A stretch of 64,000 nucleotides of DNA, taken from NCBI RefSeq assembly GCF_900100165.1, contig NZ_FNEO01000001.1:62001-126000 (forward strand), given 5' to 3'. The notes under the pieces were generated by a model that was given only the letters and a program-made list of their open reading frames with translations, did not search any database and was not told where the DNA came from. The DNA comes from Flavobacterium glycines. GTDB lineage: Bacteria; Bacteroidota; Bacteroidia; Flavobacteriales; Flavobacteriaceae. The position numbers were made by a program, and so were the translations under genes. Below, piece after piece: positions 33,871 through 43,150 of the stretch (its first letter is position 1; every line of letters starts with the position of its first letter).

Positions 33871-36120
33871 TTAAGATTTAGCTAACTTTTCTTTTTTCAA
33901 TTTATTAGCCGGAATCGCATTGTTTTTTAAATTAACTCTGGTTTGTAAATCATCTAATACATTTAATGCCTCTTCTATGTAAATATCTTTAGATAAACTT
34001 TCGTGCCAACGATCTCTTTTCTCTTTCAAAACATTGTCTTTACTCATTTGCTCTACCTCATAAGGCAAAGAAGTAAATTTCAAGTCATTTTTATAATCAA
34101 AAACAGGTTTGAATTTCTTAGCTTTTTCTTCTATTGCAGCCTGAGCTTTTCTAAACTTATCTATATTTAAACTGTACTCATTTTCTTTACTACGGGCATC
34201 AATCCATTTAGCATTTTCATCAATAAGTTTAAATTGCGGATTAGCAGCAATACGTTCTTTACTGTGCAAAATAGCCTTACTAAAATTGCTACTGTTATTA
34301 TTCCAAACATTATATTCTGCAGCATCTATTTTATCCCAAGGCATTGCATTTTCTACATCGCGTTCCCCCATTTTTAAATAGGAATAACGGTCTGGCATAA
34401 CCACATCACTACTTACACCTTCTAACTGAGTAGAGCCTCCATTGATTCTGTAAAATTTTTGAGTCGTTGTTTTAAGCGCACCCAAATCACCTAATTCATT
34501 ACTACGAACAAACTGATTCAAATCAATTACATTTTGAACTGTTCCTTTACCATAAGTTTGTTTACTACCAATGATAACGCCGCGTTTGTAATCCTGAATA
34601 GCAGCAGCCAAAATCTCAGAAGCAGAAGCCGAGAAGCTATTCACCATAATTACTAATGGCCCATCCCACTCAATTTTCTTATCTCTGTCGTATAAAACTT
34701 CTTTCTTTCTGCCGGCTGATTTAATTTGGACAATTGGTCCTTGTTCAATAAACAAACCTGCAATATCTACTACTGTTGATAAAGAACCTCCACCATCATC
34801 ACGAACGTCTAAAACAATTCCGTCTACCTTAGCCTGTTTTAATCTTTCTACTTCCAAAGCAATATCTTTACCCGCATCCCTTCCGTCTTTATTTTCGAAA
34901 TTGATATAGAATTTAGGCAAATAAATCACTCCATACTTCAATCCGTTTTTGTTAACGATACTTGATTTAGCATAAGTTTCTTCAATTTCAACAACATCTC
35001 TAATGATTGAAATTACTTTAATCGTTCCATCAACTTTTTTAATTGTCAAACGAACTTCTGTTCCTTTAGGACCTTTAATTTTTTTCACCACATCATCCAA
35101 ACGCATTCCAACAACATCCACTGGCTGATCATCACCCTGAGCTACTTTAAGCACTAAATCTCCGGCTTCCAGTTCTTTTCCTCTCCAGGCAGGTCCGCCG
35201 GAAATCAATTCTGAAATTTCCGTATAATCGTTTTTCTTTTGTAAACGGGCTCCGATTCCTTCTAATGTTCCACTCATACTCACGTCAAAACGCTCTTTTT
35301 CCTCAGGGGCAAAATAATTAGTGTGCGGATCAAAACGAGCAGTAATAGAATTAATATAAACCGAAAACCAATCATTTCGATCTAAATCTTTCATAAAACC
35401 AAAATACTCATCTAAAGATTTAACCGTACTTTCACGTGTTTCTTTTTCTAACACCTCAAAAGATTTAGGTTTAGCATCTTCCTTAGAAACTTCCTTCTTA
35501 GGTTCTACAGGAGCAGCATTTTCTTCTTCATGCAAAGGATTTGAAATTAAATCAGTTTCTTCTTTAGAAAGCTTTCCTTTATTTTCCTGTATTTTTAAAC
35601 GATCAGTCAATGAGGAAAGCGTTGTTAATTTTAACTGTTTTCTCCAACGCTCTTTTAATTCAGCACTGCTTTTAGCATAGGGTGCTTTTTCATAATCGGT
35701 ATTAAAACTTTCATCAATTGAATAATCAAAAGGCGTTTTTAAAATCTCTTTGTATAATCCCTGACTCTCTTTCATTCTTTGCATCAAACGGTCGTAAGTT
35801 AATGCAAAAAAGGTCAAATCCTTATTCATTAACTCATCGTCTAATTCTAATTCGTATTTTGAAAATTCATCAATATCTGATTGCAAAAAGAAACGTTTTG
35901 AAGGATCTAATGCCTGTATGTAATCTTTATAAACTCCTTTAGAGAAATTATCATCAATAGCTGCCGGACTATAATGCCCTTTTTCAATCACAAAAGTCAA
36001 TAATTCTAAAAGTAATTTATCTTTATCGGGATCAGCCTCAGAAGCTGATTTTATTTTAAATGCAAATAATGTTACCGATAGGAAAACTACGGCAAGAAGT
36101 ATTTTATAATTTCTCTTCAT
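33871..36120 (-). CDS. prc: Carboxy-terminal processing protease (Prc/Tsp family, S41)
   Basis: A periplasmic protease that trims or degrades proteins from the C-terminus. The 749-aa product begins with a signal (MKRNYKILLAVVFLSVTLFAF), has an N-terminal Tsp domain, a PDZ domain (about 255-340; GIGARLQKKNDYTEISELISGGPA, GDLVLKVAQG) and the S41 core with catalytic Ser in VNSFSASASEILAAA and Lys in GSKQTYGKGTVQN, then a DUF3340 tail. A start at 36141 is possible, but ATG 36120 gives a cleaner signal peptide. Its leader contains a short hairpin (AAGCCT/AGGCTT) near 36172-36192. Confidence 0.95.
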   Translation of the reverse strand: MKRNYKILLAVVFLSVTLFAFKIKSASEADPDKDKLLLELLTFVIEKGHYSPAAIDDNFSKGVYKDYIQALDPSKRFFLQSDIDEFSKYELELDDELMNKDLTFFALTYDRLMQRMKESQGLYKEILKTPFDYSIDESFNTDYEKAPYAKSSAELKERWRKQLKLTTLSSLTDRLKIQENKGKLSKEETDLISNPLHEEENAAPVEPKKEVSKEDAKPKSFEVLEKETRESTVKSLDEYFGFMKDLDRNDWFSVYINSITARFDPHTNYFAPEEKERFDVSMSGTLEGIGARLQKKNDYTEISELISGGPAWRGKELEAGDLVLKVAQGDDQPVDVVGMRLDDVVKKIKGPKGTEVRLTIKKVDGTIKVISIIRDVVEIEETYAKSSIVNKNGLKYGVIYLPKFYINFENKDGRDAGKDIALEVERLKQAKVDGIVLDVRDDGGGSLSTVVDIAGLFIEQGPIVQIKSAGRKKEVLYDRDKKIEWDGPLVIMVNSFSASASEILAAAIQDYKRGVIIGSKQTYGKGTVQNVIDLNQFVRSNELGDLGALKTTTQKFYRINGGSTQLEGVSSDVVMPDRYSYLKMGERDVENAMPWDKIDAAEYNVWNNNSSNFSKAILHSKERIAANPQFKLIDENAKWIDARSKENEYSLNIDKFRKAQAAIEEKAKKFKPVFDYKNDLKFTSLPYEVEQMSKDNVLKEKRDRWHESLSKDIYIEEALNVLDDLQTRVNLKNNAIPANKLKKEKLAKS

Positions 36121-36314
36121 AAGACTAATAATAGTATTCATTCAATTTTTTAAACTAAGTTACGGGAAAAACCAAGCCTACAATGATAAGGCTTCCATAA
36201 TTTTTTGTTAAAGATATAAAATTGTTCTTTTCTTAATCCCAATAATCAACCAACTGAATAAAATTTGTTTTCTTTGTTTAAAAAATATGAGTTTTCATAT
36301 CTAATTTTTCAAAA

Positions 36315-37094
36315 ATGAATCCAACTAAGCCCCTAATTTTAATTACCAATGACGACGGTGTTTCGGCTCCTGGAATTCTGGCTTTAATTGCCGTTATGTC
36401 CGAAATAGGAGAAATTGTAGTGGTAGCCCCTGACAAACCACAAAGCGGCATGGGACACGCCATTACTACCAACGAAACCTTGTATCTAAACAAAATTTCT
36501 AACGAAAGCGATGCAATTAGCATATACAGCTGCTCAGGAACTCCTGTAGACTGTGTAAAAATAGCTACTAACGAAGTCCTGAAAAGAAAACCCGATTTAT
36601 GTGTTTCAGGTATCAATCATGGTTCCAATTCTTCAATAAACGTTATTTATTCAGGAACGATGAGTGCTGCTATCGAAGCCGGAGTTGAAGGAATTCCCGC
36701 CATAGGTTTTTCGCTTCTGGATTTTGACTGGAATGCCAATTTTGAAGAAATCAAACCTTTCATTCGAAAAATAACTTTAGAAGTATTACAAAACAAATTA
36801 CCGCAAGATGTGGTTTTAAATGTTAATTTCCCAAAACTAAAAAGAGAAGAAATCAAAGGAATTAAAATTTGTCGTCAGGCTAAAGCACTTTGGATGGAAA
36901 AATTCCACAAACGTAAGACACCACAAGGTCGGGATTATTACTGGTTATCAGGCGAATTTGTAAATCAGGATCACGGCGAAGATACCGACGAATGGGCTTT
37001 GAAAAACGGTTATATCTCGATTGTTCCTGTGCAATTTGACTTAACAGCTTACCACGCAACAAAACAACTCAATACCTGGAATTGGAACGAATAA
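36315..37094 (+). CDS. surE: 5'/3'-nucleotidase SurE
   Basis: A metal-dependent nucleotidase acting on NMPs, linked to stress and stationary-phase survival. The 259-aa protein has the signature ILITNDDGVSAPGILAL (Asp-Asp metal ligands), VAPDKPQSGMGHAIT, SGTPVDCVK and GINHGSNSSINVIYSGTMSAA. Length is usual. It starts a plus-strand run with lpxB, a C40 peptidase and comEC. Confidence 0.97.
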   Translation: MNPTKPLILITNDDGVSAPGILALIAVMSEIGEIVVVAPDKPQSGMGHAITTNETLYLNKISNESDAISIYSCSGTPVDCVKIATNEVLKRKPDLCVSGINHGSNSSINVIYSGTMSAAIEAGVEGIPAIGFSLLDFDWNANFEEIKPFIRKITLEVLQNKLPQDVVLNVNFPKLKREEIKGIKICRQAKALWMEKFHKRKTPQGRDYYWLSGEFVNQDHGEDTDEWALKNGYISIVPVQFDLTAYHATKQLNTWNWNE

Positions 37095-37172
37095 TTCAAT
37101 TTTAAATCTTAATTTGATTCCTGACAATGGAATAACTAATTTTGATTACCGATTTATAATTAAACAGCAACA

Positions 37173-38288
37173 ATGAAATACTACATTATAGCAGGAGAAG
37201 CATCAGGCGACTTACACGGTTCAAATTTAATGAAAGCACTCCTGAAAAAAGACAACAATGCCGAAATCCGTTTTTGGGGAGGCGATTTAATGCAGGCTGT
37301 TGGCGGAACTTTAGTAAAACATTACCGTGAATTAGCTTTCATGGGATTTGTAGAAGTGCTGTTTAATCTAAAAACCATTTTAAACAATATCAAAATTTGT
37401 AAAGAAGACATCCTCAAGTTTCAACCTGATGCCATCATCTTTATTGATTATCCCGGTTTTAATATGCGCATCGCCAAATGGGCTAAAGAAAACGGAATTA
37501 AAACCCATTATTACATTTCGCCACAAATTTGGGCATGGAAAGAAAACCGTATCAAAGCCATCAAAAGAGATGTTGATAAAATGTATGTGATTTTGCCTTT
37601 CGAAAAAAACTTTTACGAAGACAAACATCATTATCCTGTGGAATTTGTTGGACATCCGCTTATTGATGCCATTCAAAATCAAAAACCCATTGAAGCTGCT
37701 GTTTTTAAAGCCGAAAATAATTTAGACGAAAAGCCTGTTATTGCCTTACTTCCCGGCAGTAGAAAACAGGAAATCACTAAAATGCTTTCGGTAATGCTCA
37801 GTGTAGTCGATGATTTTCCGGATTATCAATTTGTCATTGCAGGTGCTCCAAGTCAGGAATTTGCTTTTTATGAGACTTTTATAACCAATAAAAACATTAA
37901 ATTCATTTCTAACAAAACCTATAATTTATTAAAAATCGCTCATGCGGCCTTAGTCACTTCAGGAACAGCCACCTTAGAAACAGCCCTTTTTAAAGTACCG
38001 GAAGTAGTTTGCTACAAAGGAAATTCAATTTCATACCAAATTGCAAAACGCATTATTACCCTGAAATACATTTCATTAGTGAATTTAATTATGGATGAAG
38101 AAGTGGTTACTGAATTAATTCAGGACGAATGCAATACTAAAAACATAAAAAAGGAGTTAACTAAAATACTGAATCCTGAATACCGCAAAAAACTTTTGGC
38201 TAAATATGACGAATTAGAACAAAAATTAGGCGGAGCCGGAGCTAGTGAAAAAACAGCCCAATTAATTATTGCCGATTTGAATGCTTAA
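37173..38288 (+). CDS. lpxB: Lipid-A-disaccharide synthase
   Basis: Glycosyltransferase (GT19) that joins UDP-diacylglucosamine and lipid X into the lipid A disaccharide. The 371-aa protein has the family start YYIIAGEASGDLHGSNLMKAL, the region FIDYPGFNMRIAKWAK, YYISPQIWAWKENRIK and the nucleotide-binding ALLPGSRKQEI. It lies 78 nt after surE and overlaps the following peptidase gene by 8 nt. Confidence 0.97.
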   Translation: MKYYIIAGEASGDLHGSNLMKALLKKDNNAEIRFWGGDLMQAVGGTLVKHYRELAFMGFVEVLFNLKTILNNIKICKEDILKFQPDAIIFIDYPGFNMRIAKWAKENGIKTHYYISPQIWAWKENRIKAIKRDVDKMYVILPFEKNFYEDKHHYPVEFVGHPLIDAIQNQKPIEAAVFKAENNLDEKPVIALLPGSRKQEITKMLSVMLSVVDDFPDYQFVIAGAPSQEFAFYETFITNKNIKFISNKTYNLLKIAHAALVTSGTATLETALFKVPEVVCYKGNSISYQIAKRIITLKYISLVNLIMDEEVVTELIQDECNTKNIKKELTKILNPEYRKKLLAKYDELEQKLGGAGASEKTAQLIIADLNA

Positions 38289-38772
38289 ACAACTTTTAAA
38301 ACCTTTATTTATAGTAATCCTGCTCCCAATTGTATTTACTTCCTGTAAATCAGTATCTGGTGCAACCACTAAATCATCAGCTCATCTTGCTGAAAAAATA
38401 ATTAATTCTGCCACCGAAAACATTGGTGTTCCATACAAAGCAGCCGGAACAACCAAAGCTGGTTTTGATTGTTCAGGATTAGTATTCACGACTTTTAATC
38501 AATTTGACATTAAATTACCCAGGAGCTCTTCGGAACAGGCCAAAATAGGAATTGATTTAGGAAAAAATATTTCGAAAGCACAAAAAGGAGATTTAATATT
38601 TTTTAAAACCAATAATCGAAGCCAGATTAACCACGTAGGCATTATTGTCGAAACCAAAGATGACGAACTCCAATTCATTCACGCATCAACTTCCAGAGGC
38701 GTTATAATATCCTCAACCAAAGAAGCTTACTACGAAAGAACTTTTAGTCAGGTTAACAGAATTTTACCTTAA
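38281..38772 (+). CDS. NlpC/P60 (C40) peptidoglycan peptidase, lipoprotein
   Basis: A cell-wall gamma-D-Glu-diamino-acid endopeptidase. The 163-aa protein has a lipoprotein signal (lipobox VFTSC, Cys at about 22) and the C40 triad: Cys in AGFDCSGLVFTTF, His in INHVGIIVE and a His in FIHASTSRG. Length equals a minimal single-domain enzyme (Spr/MepS-like). It overlaps lpxB by 8 nt, so its translation is probably coupled. Confidence 0.93.
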   Translation: MLKQLLKPLFIVILLPIVFTSCKSVSGATTKSSAHLAEKIINSATENIGVPYKAAGTTKAGFDCSGLVFTTFNQFDIKLPRSSSEQAKIGIDLGKNISKAQKGDLIFFKTNNRSQINHVGIIVETKDDELQFIHASTSRGVIISSTKEAYYERTFSQVNRILP

Positions 38773-38810
38773 AAAAATATTTTATTGCCGAAAATTCGTA
38801 CTTTAGAAAT

Positions 38811-40835
38811 ATGAAAGTACTCGAATTTCCTTTGGCAAGAATTACAATTTGCTTCCTGTTAGGAATACTATCGGCTTATTTTTTTGTTCCAAATCCAAAT
38901 TTCATTTTTGGATTACTACTGCTTTTGCTACTACTTTTATGTATTTTATTTTGGGGTCCAAAAACAAATCAAAAGTTCAAACTGTATTTTTCGACAGTCA
39001 CCTATTTTACTTCATTTTTAATCGGGATGAGTAGTTTAATTGTCCAAACTGATTCCTTTCAAAAAAGCAATTACACACATCTGATTGACAAATTTGACAA
39101 AGAAATCTCGACAACATTAGTCATTAGAGAGAAATTAAAAAACACAAAATACAACCAACGCTACATAGGCATAATTCAACAAATTGACCAACAAAACTGT
39201 AACGGACGCATTTTATTAAGCATTCCCAAAAAACATTTCAAAGTGTTTGAAACCGGTACAATTTTAAACATCAAAGGTGTCATCCAGCGCAACAAAAAAC
39301 CCGATAACCCAAACCAATTTGACTATGGCGCTTACCTAAACCAAAAACAAATTTATGCGCAGCTGTATGCTAATTCAGGAAATATCAAAATAAGTCCTGA
39401 ACCACAAAAAGACATTTGGTATTATATTTCAAAAATCAATTCCAAAATTAGCCATAATTTAGAACAATCACATTTTGACAAAACTGCTTTAGCCGTTGCA
39501 TCTGCTTTGATTTTAGGGCAAAGACAAGACATTTCCCCCGAAATCATTCAGGATTATCAATATGCCGGAGCGGTACATATTTTATCGGTTTCAGGTTTAC
39601 ACGTAGGTTTTATTTTTCTGTTTATCAAATTCCTGTTAAGCCCTATCCCCAATACCCGAAAAGGCTCTCTTTTAAAATTAAGCATTCTGTTAATTAACCT
39701 ATTCCTTTTTGCTTTAATAGCCGGACTTTCACCTTCTATAGTCCGCTCAGTTGTTATGTTTTCTTTTGTTGCTATTGGATTATACTTTCGAAGAAGCGTC
39801 AATATTTACCACACCTTATTAGTTTCGATACTGTTGATATTGCTTTTCCAAGCTTATTTCCTGTTTGATGTAGGATTTCAACTCAGCTATCTTGCCATAT
39901 TTTTTATCGTTTGGTTCCAACCCATTCTGGCATCCTATTGGAAACCAAAGAATAAAATTCTAAAATACTGCTGGGACATACTCACCGTTTCTTTTGCTGC
40001 ACAAATCGGTACTTTACCTTTAAGCCTGTATTATTTCCATCAATTTCCGGGATTATTTTTCATCACTAATCTGGCTGTCATTCCATTACTTAGCATAATT
40101 ATGTTTTTAGGCGTTGTTGTCATGTCTTTTGCTGCAATAGGATTTCCACCTATTTGGCTAAGCAAACCTTTAGAATGGAGCATTCTTTTCTTAAACAAAA
40201 TCATTAATTTAATTGCTTCTTTGGAACAATTCATCATCAAAGACATTTCATTTAACTTTATCCTGCTTAGTTGTTCTTATATCCTGATTATTTCAACAAT
40301 TATTTGGCTCAGAAAACCTCAGTTTAATAAACTAGTATTAGTCCTAATCTCAATAATTACAATGCAATCATCTCTTATTTTTAATCGATGGAACATTCAA
40401 AATCAGGAAGAATGGATTGTTTTTCATTCAAAAAGAAAGACATTAATCGTTCAACGTTTCGGAAATGAAGTTTATCTCTACACTAATGATACTGCTTCCG
40501 CAAAATCCAAAACACTGAACTCCTATTTAGTTGGTAATTTCAGCCACATACAAAAACAGGAATCACTTAATCACACGGCTTATTTTAAAGGAAACAAAAT
40601 CCTGATTTTGGACAGTATTGGCACTTTTCCAAAAGACATCAAACCGAATATCGTATTACTTACTCAAACCCCAAAAATCAATCTGGAACGCATGCTATTA
40701 TCCTTAAAACCAAAATTAGTTATTGCCGATGGTTCTAATTACCAATACATTTTAAAGCTATGGAAAGCGAGTTGCAAAAAACAAAAAATCCCTTTTCATG
40801 CTACTGCCGAAAAGGGATTTTATAAGTTAGATTAA
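38811..40835 (+). CDS. ComEC/Rec2 family membrane protein
   Basis: Inner-membrane DNA channel family used in natural transformation. The 674-aa protein has a DUF4131-like N-terminal part with two to three membrane segments and an OB-like domain, then the Competence domain (DYQYAGAVHILSVSGLHVGFIF, GLSPSIVRSVVMF, DVGFQLSYLAIFFIVWF). The C-terminal 150 residues resemble a metallo-beta-lactamase fold only in outline (IVLLTQTPKINLERML, KPKLVIADGSNYQYI) and lack the HxHxDH motif, so no nuclease activity is expected from it. Competence in this organism cannot be concluded. Confidence 0.9.
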   Translation: MKVLEFPLARITICFLLGILSAYFFVPNPNFIFGLLLLLLLLLCILFWGPKTNQKFKLYFSTVTYFTSFLIGMSSLIVQTDSFQKSNYTHLIDKFDKEISTTLVIREKLKNTKYNQRYIGIIQQIDQQNCNGRILLSIPKKHFKVFETGTILNIKGVIQRNKKPDNPNQFDYGAYLNQKQIYAQLYANSGNIKISPEPQKDIWYYISKINSKISHNLEQSHFDKTALAVASALILGQRQDISPEIIQDYQYAGAVHILSVSGLHVGFIFLFIKFLLSPIPNTRKGSLLKLSILLINLFLFALIAGLSPSIVRSVVMFSFVAIGLYFRRSVNIYHTLLVSILLILLFQAYFLFDVGFQLSYLAIFFIVWFQPILASYWKPKNKILKYCWDILTVSFAAQIGTLPLSLYYFHQFPGLFFITNLAVIPLLSIIMFLGVVVMSFAAIGFPPIWLSKPLEWSILFLNKIINLIASLEQFIIKDISFNFILLSCSYILIISTIIWLRKPQFNKLVLVLISIITMQSSLIFNRWNIQNQEEWIVFHSKRKTLIVQRFGNEVYLYTNDTASAKSKTLNSYLVGNFSHIQKQESLNHTAYFKGNKILILDSIGTFPKDIKPNIVLLTQTPKINLERMLLSLKPKLVIADGSNYQYILKLWKASCKKQKIPFHATAEKGFYKLD

Positions 40836-40855
40836 AGATTTAATCTATAGTAATC

Positions 40856-41317
40856 TTATTTTTGATTTAGAATTCCATTAGCCACTTCCAACCAGGCCAC
40901 CGGACCTCCAGGCACATAACCAGTTTTTCCTAAACCTCCAAAACTTGGTTTTCCATCTTTAAATTGAGCGGTAGCAAACCAAACTGTTGGATAACCCTGA
41001 ACACCAAAAGCTCTTTGCAAACCATCATTTTGCATTTTAATCTCATCAGTTTGCGGAACAGCTCTGGGATAATCCAATTCCACCAATACGACTTTTTCTT
41101 TTGCCCACTTTCTAAATTCAGGTGTTGTCAAAACTTCTTTTTGCAAACGGATACACCATCCACACCAATCACTTCCAGTGAAAAACAACAACAAAGGTTT
41201 ATGCTCTTTATTTCCTATAGCCATCGCCTCCTTAACATCCGTATGCCATTTTAGTTCCTGTGCCTGAGTTGCAACAAGACCAATAAAGAAAACAGCGATT
41301 AAATATATTTTTTTCAT
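40856..41317 (-). CDS. Exported thioredoxin-family protein
   Basis: A 153-aa periplasmic thiol-disulfide protein: a signal peptide (MKKIYLIAVFFIGLVATQAQ), then a thioredoxin fold with the active site DWCGWCIRL, the region VVLVELDYPRA and cis-Pro in GVQGYPTVWF. The short sequence HKPLLLFFTGSDWCGWC is typical of the DUF953/DUF255-like thioredoxins of Bacteroidota. The redox partner is unknown. It converges with comEC and has its own promoter. Confidence 0.92.
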   Translation of the reverse strand: MKKIYLIAVFFIGLVATQAQELKWHTDVKEAMAIGNKEHKPLLLFFTGSDWCGWCIRLQKEVLTTPEFRKWAKEKVVLVELDYPRAVPQTDEIKMQNDGLQRAFGVQGYPTVWFATAQFKDGKPSFGGLGKTGYVPGGPVAWLEVANGILNQK

Positions 41318-41336
41318 AATTGATTTATTTGATATA

Positions 41337-41344
41337 CAAATTTA
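41337..41344 (-). promoter_or_regulatory. Promoter -7 element for the thioredoxin-family gene
   Basis: Minus strand TAAATTTG matches TAnnTTTG, 19 nt before the ATG. Confidence 0.55.
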
Positions 41345-41371
41345 CACAAAAACAATACCACTAAACTGCAT

Positions 41372-42913
41372 CTAGTTAACTCCGTGCATTATTTTTTTCA
41401 TTAAAGGAGATAACAACAGCATAATTATCCCTAAACCTATCGGTATGATTGTAAATAAAAGGAAAAATGCAGACAAACTGTATTGTTGGCTAATGGTTTC
41501 AATTAATCCTCCCATAGAACCTGCCAGTTTGTTCCCCATTCCTAAAAACAGATAATAGACTCCAAACATAATTCCAATCCAGCTTGCCGGAACCAGTTTA
41601 CTGATATAAGACAAACTCACAGGCGAAATACACAATTCTCCCAAAGTATGAAACAAATAAGCCGCAATAAGCCAAATCATACTCACTCGTACAACCGAAT
41701 CAGTAGTAATTCCCATACTTCCATAAGCCAAAAATCCAAAACCCAATCCTAACAAAGACAGTCCAAGTCCGAATTTCATTGGCCCCGAAATATTATATTT
41801 ACTCTCCCACCATTTTGAAAAGAACGGAGCAAAACAAATAATAAATAAGGAATTCAAAATCCCGAACCACGAAGCAGGCACTTCGGCCTCAGTTGTTGAA
41901 AAATCCCTATTTATTTTCCAAATTACAATTCCCCAAATGATAATAAAACTCAACGATAAGATACTATTTCCTAAAGTGTATTCTTTTACTGTTTTTGAAA
42001 ACAATTTCAACAAAACATAACTAATCACCAGCAACGGAATAATAGTCAGTAAAGCATCGGTGATTTTAAAAATCCAGGCTGAATTACCAAACAATTCCCT
42101 TTGTGTAAATTTTTCAGCAAAAATAGTCATCGAACCTCCCGCCTGTTCAAAAGCTGCCCAAAAGAAAACAGAAAAAACAGAAAAAATCACTACCGCTATT
42201 ATTCGATCCCTAACAATATGTGGCGCTGCACTTTCCTGAGCTTCCTTTTCTTTTATTGCCTTTTTTGTTTCCGATGTAGGAGGCAAACCTATATTCCCAA
42301 AAATATTCTGCGTAAAATAAAATTGCAGCATTCCGAAAAACATAAATATTCCTGCCAGTCCAAAACCTAAACTCCAGGAAATTTTTTCACCTATATAACC
42401 ACAAAGCATAATTCCTAAAAAAGCGCCTGCATTTACTCCCATATAAAACAAGGAATAAGCACCGTCTTTCTTTTCCGGGTGTTTTTCATAAGCATTAGAA
42501 ATAATAGAAGTCATATTAGGTTTGAACAAACCATTACCTATCATCAAACAAATAATACCGATATATAAAAATGTAGGTGTTTCAACCGCCATAGAAGCGT
42601 GTCCCAATGTCATTACAAAAGCCCCTATAACAACAGCCCAGCGATAACCTAAAAACCGATCTGCCAAATAACCTCCAACAATTGGCGTAAAATAAACCAC
42701 CATCGTATAAGTTCCATACAATGCCATTGCATCTTCCACATTCCACGCCCAACCTCCTTTGGCTATTGAAGTTGTAAGAAATAAAACCAACAAAGCACGC
42801 ATTCCATAATAGGAAAAACGCTCCCACATTTCAGTAAAAAACAACACAAATAATCCCGCAGGATGCCCTAAAACGGAACTTTTAAAAAAATCATTTGGAG
42901 TATCTTGATTCAT
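41372..42913 (-). CDS. POT-family proton-dependent di-/tripeptide transporter
   Basis: Imports small peptides with protons across the inner membrane. The 513-aa protein has the POT signatures GLFVLFFTEMWERFSYYGMRALL (ExxER motif) and YTMVVYFTPIVGGYLADR, plus GNGLFKPNMTSIIS and about 12-14 membrane segments. The frame is open to 42979, but ATG 42913 gives the family start. The next upstream gene on this strand encodes dipeptidyl peptidase IV, so export-side cleavage and uptake of dipeptides are paired; a MITE-like element lies between them. Confidence 0.95.
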   Translation of the reverse strand: MNQDTPNDFFKSSVLGHPAGLFVLFFTEMWERFSYYGMRALLVLFLTTSIAKGGWAWNVEDAMALYGTYTMVVYFTPIVGGYLADRFLGYRWAVVIGAFVMTLGHASMAVETPTFLYIGIICLMIGNGLFKPNMTSIISNAYEKHPEKKDGAYSLFYMGVNAGAFLGIMLCGYIGEKISWSLGFGLAGIFMFFGMLQFYFTQNIFGNIGLPPTSETKKAIKEKEAQESAAPHIVRDRIIAVVIFSVFSVFFWAAFEQAGGSMTIFAEKFTQRELFGNSAWIFKITDALLTIIPLLVISYVLLKLFSKTVKEYTLGNSILSLSFIIIWGIVIWKINRDFSTTEAEVPASWFGILNSLFIICFAPFFSKWWESKYNISGPMKFGLGLSLLGLGFGFLAYGSMGITTDSVVRVSMIWLIAAYLFHTLGELCISPVSLSYISKLVPASWIGIMFGVYYLFLGMGNKLAGSMGGLIETISQQYSLSAFFLLFTIIPIGLGIIMLLLSPLMKKIMHGVN

Positions 42914-43006
42914 AAATAAGGTGTTAGCAGGTTGGTATTTATAAATGGGTATTTTGGAAAATTCAAATTTCAAATCCAAATATAGTTCTAAAATTCTAAC
43001 TTCTTA

Positions 43007-43140
43007 GAATCTGTTTAAAATTCATCAAAATTAATTCCCCGTCCCTAAAGGGTGTAATTTTGATGAATCTTTAAGAAATTTTTCACCCTTTAGGGACGGG
43101 GAAAAGAAAATTTCTTTTTTAAAGAAATCTAAACAGACTC
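43007..43140. mobile_element. MITE-like element with TTA target duplication and two inverted half-units
   Basis: 134 bp. Terminal inverted repeats GAATCTGTTTA (43007-43017) and TAAACAGACTC (43130-43140) differ at one position and are flanked by TTA (43004-43006 and 43141-43143), which fits the TNA target and GAGTCT-type ends of the IS1031 group of IS5 elements (recalled, not searched). Inside, two halves are inverted copies: each carries an identical 18-nt core CCCCGTCCCTAAAGGGTG (43037-43054, inverted 43084-43101) held in the loop of a hairpin with its own stem (43020-43033/43055-43068, 14 bp; 43073-43082/43107-43116, 10 bp). It has no ORF. It lies 10 nt after the dipeptidyl peptidase stop. 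Confidence 0.75.
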
Positions 43141-43150
43141 TTAATTCGAT

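Noticed and set aside
36172..36192. AAGCCT/AGGCTT hairpin in the prc leader as a riboswitch
   Set aside because: A single 6-bp stem with no conserved core; nothing supports a ligand-binding RNA.
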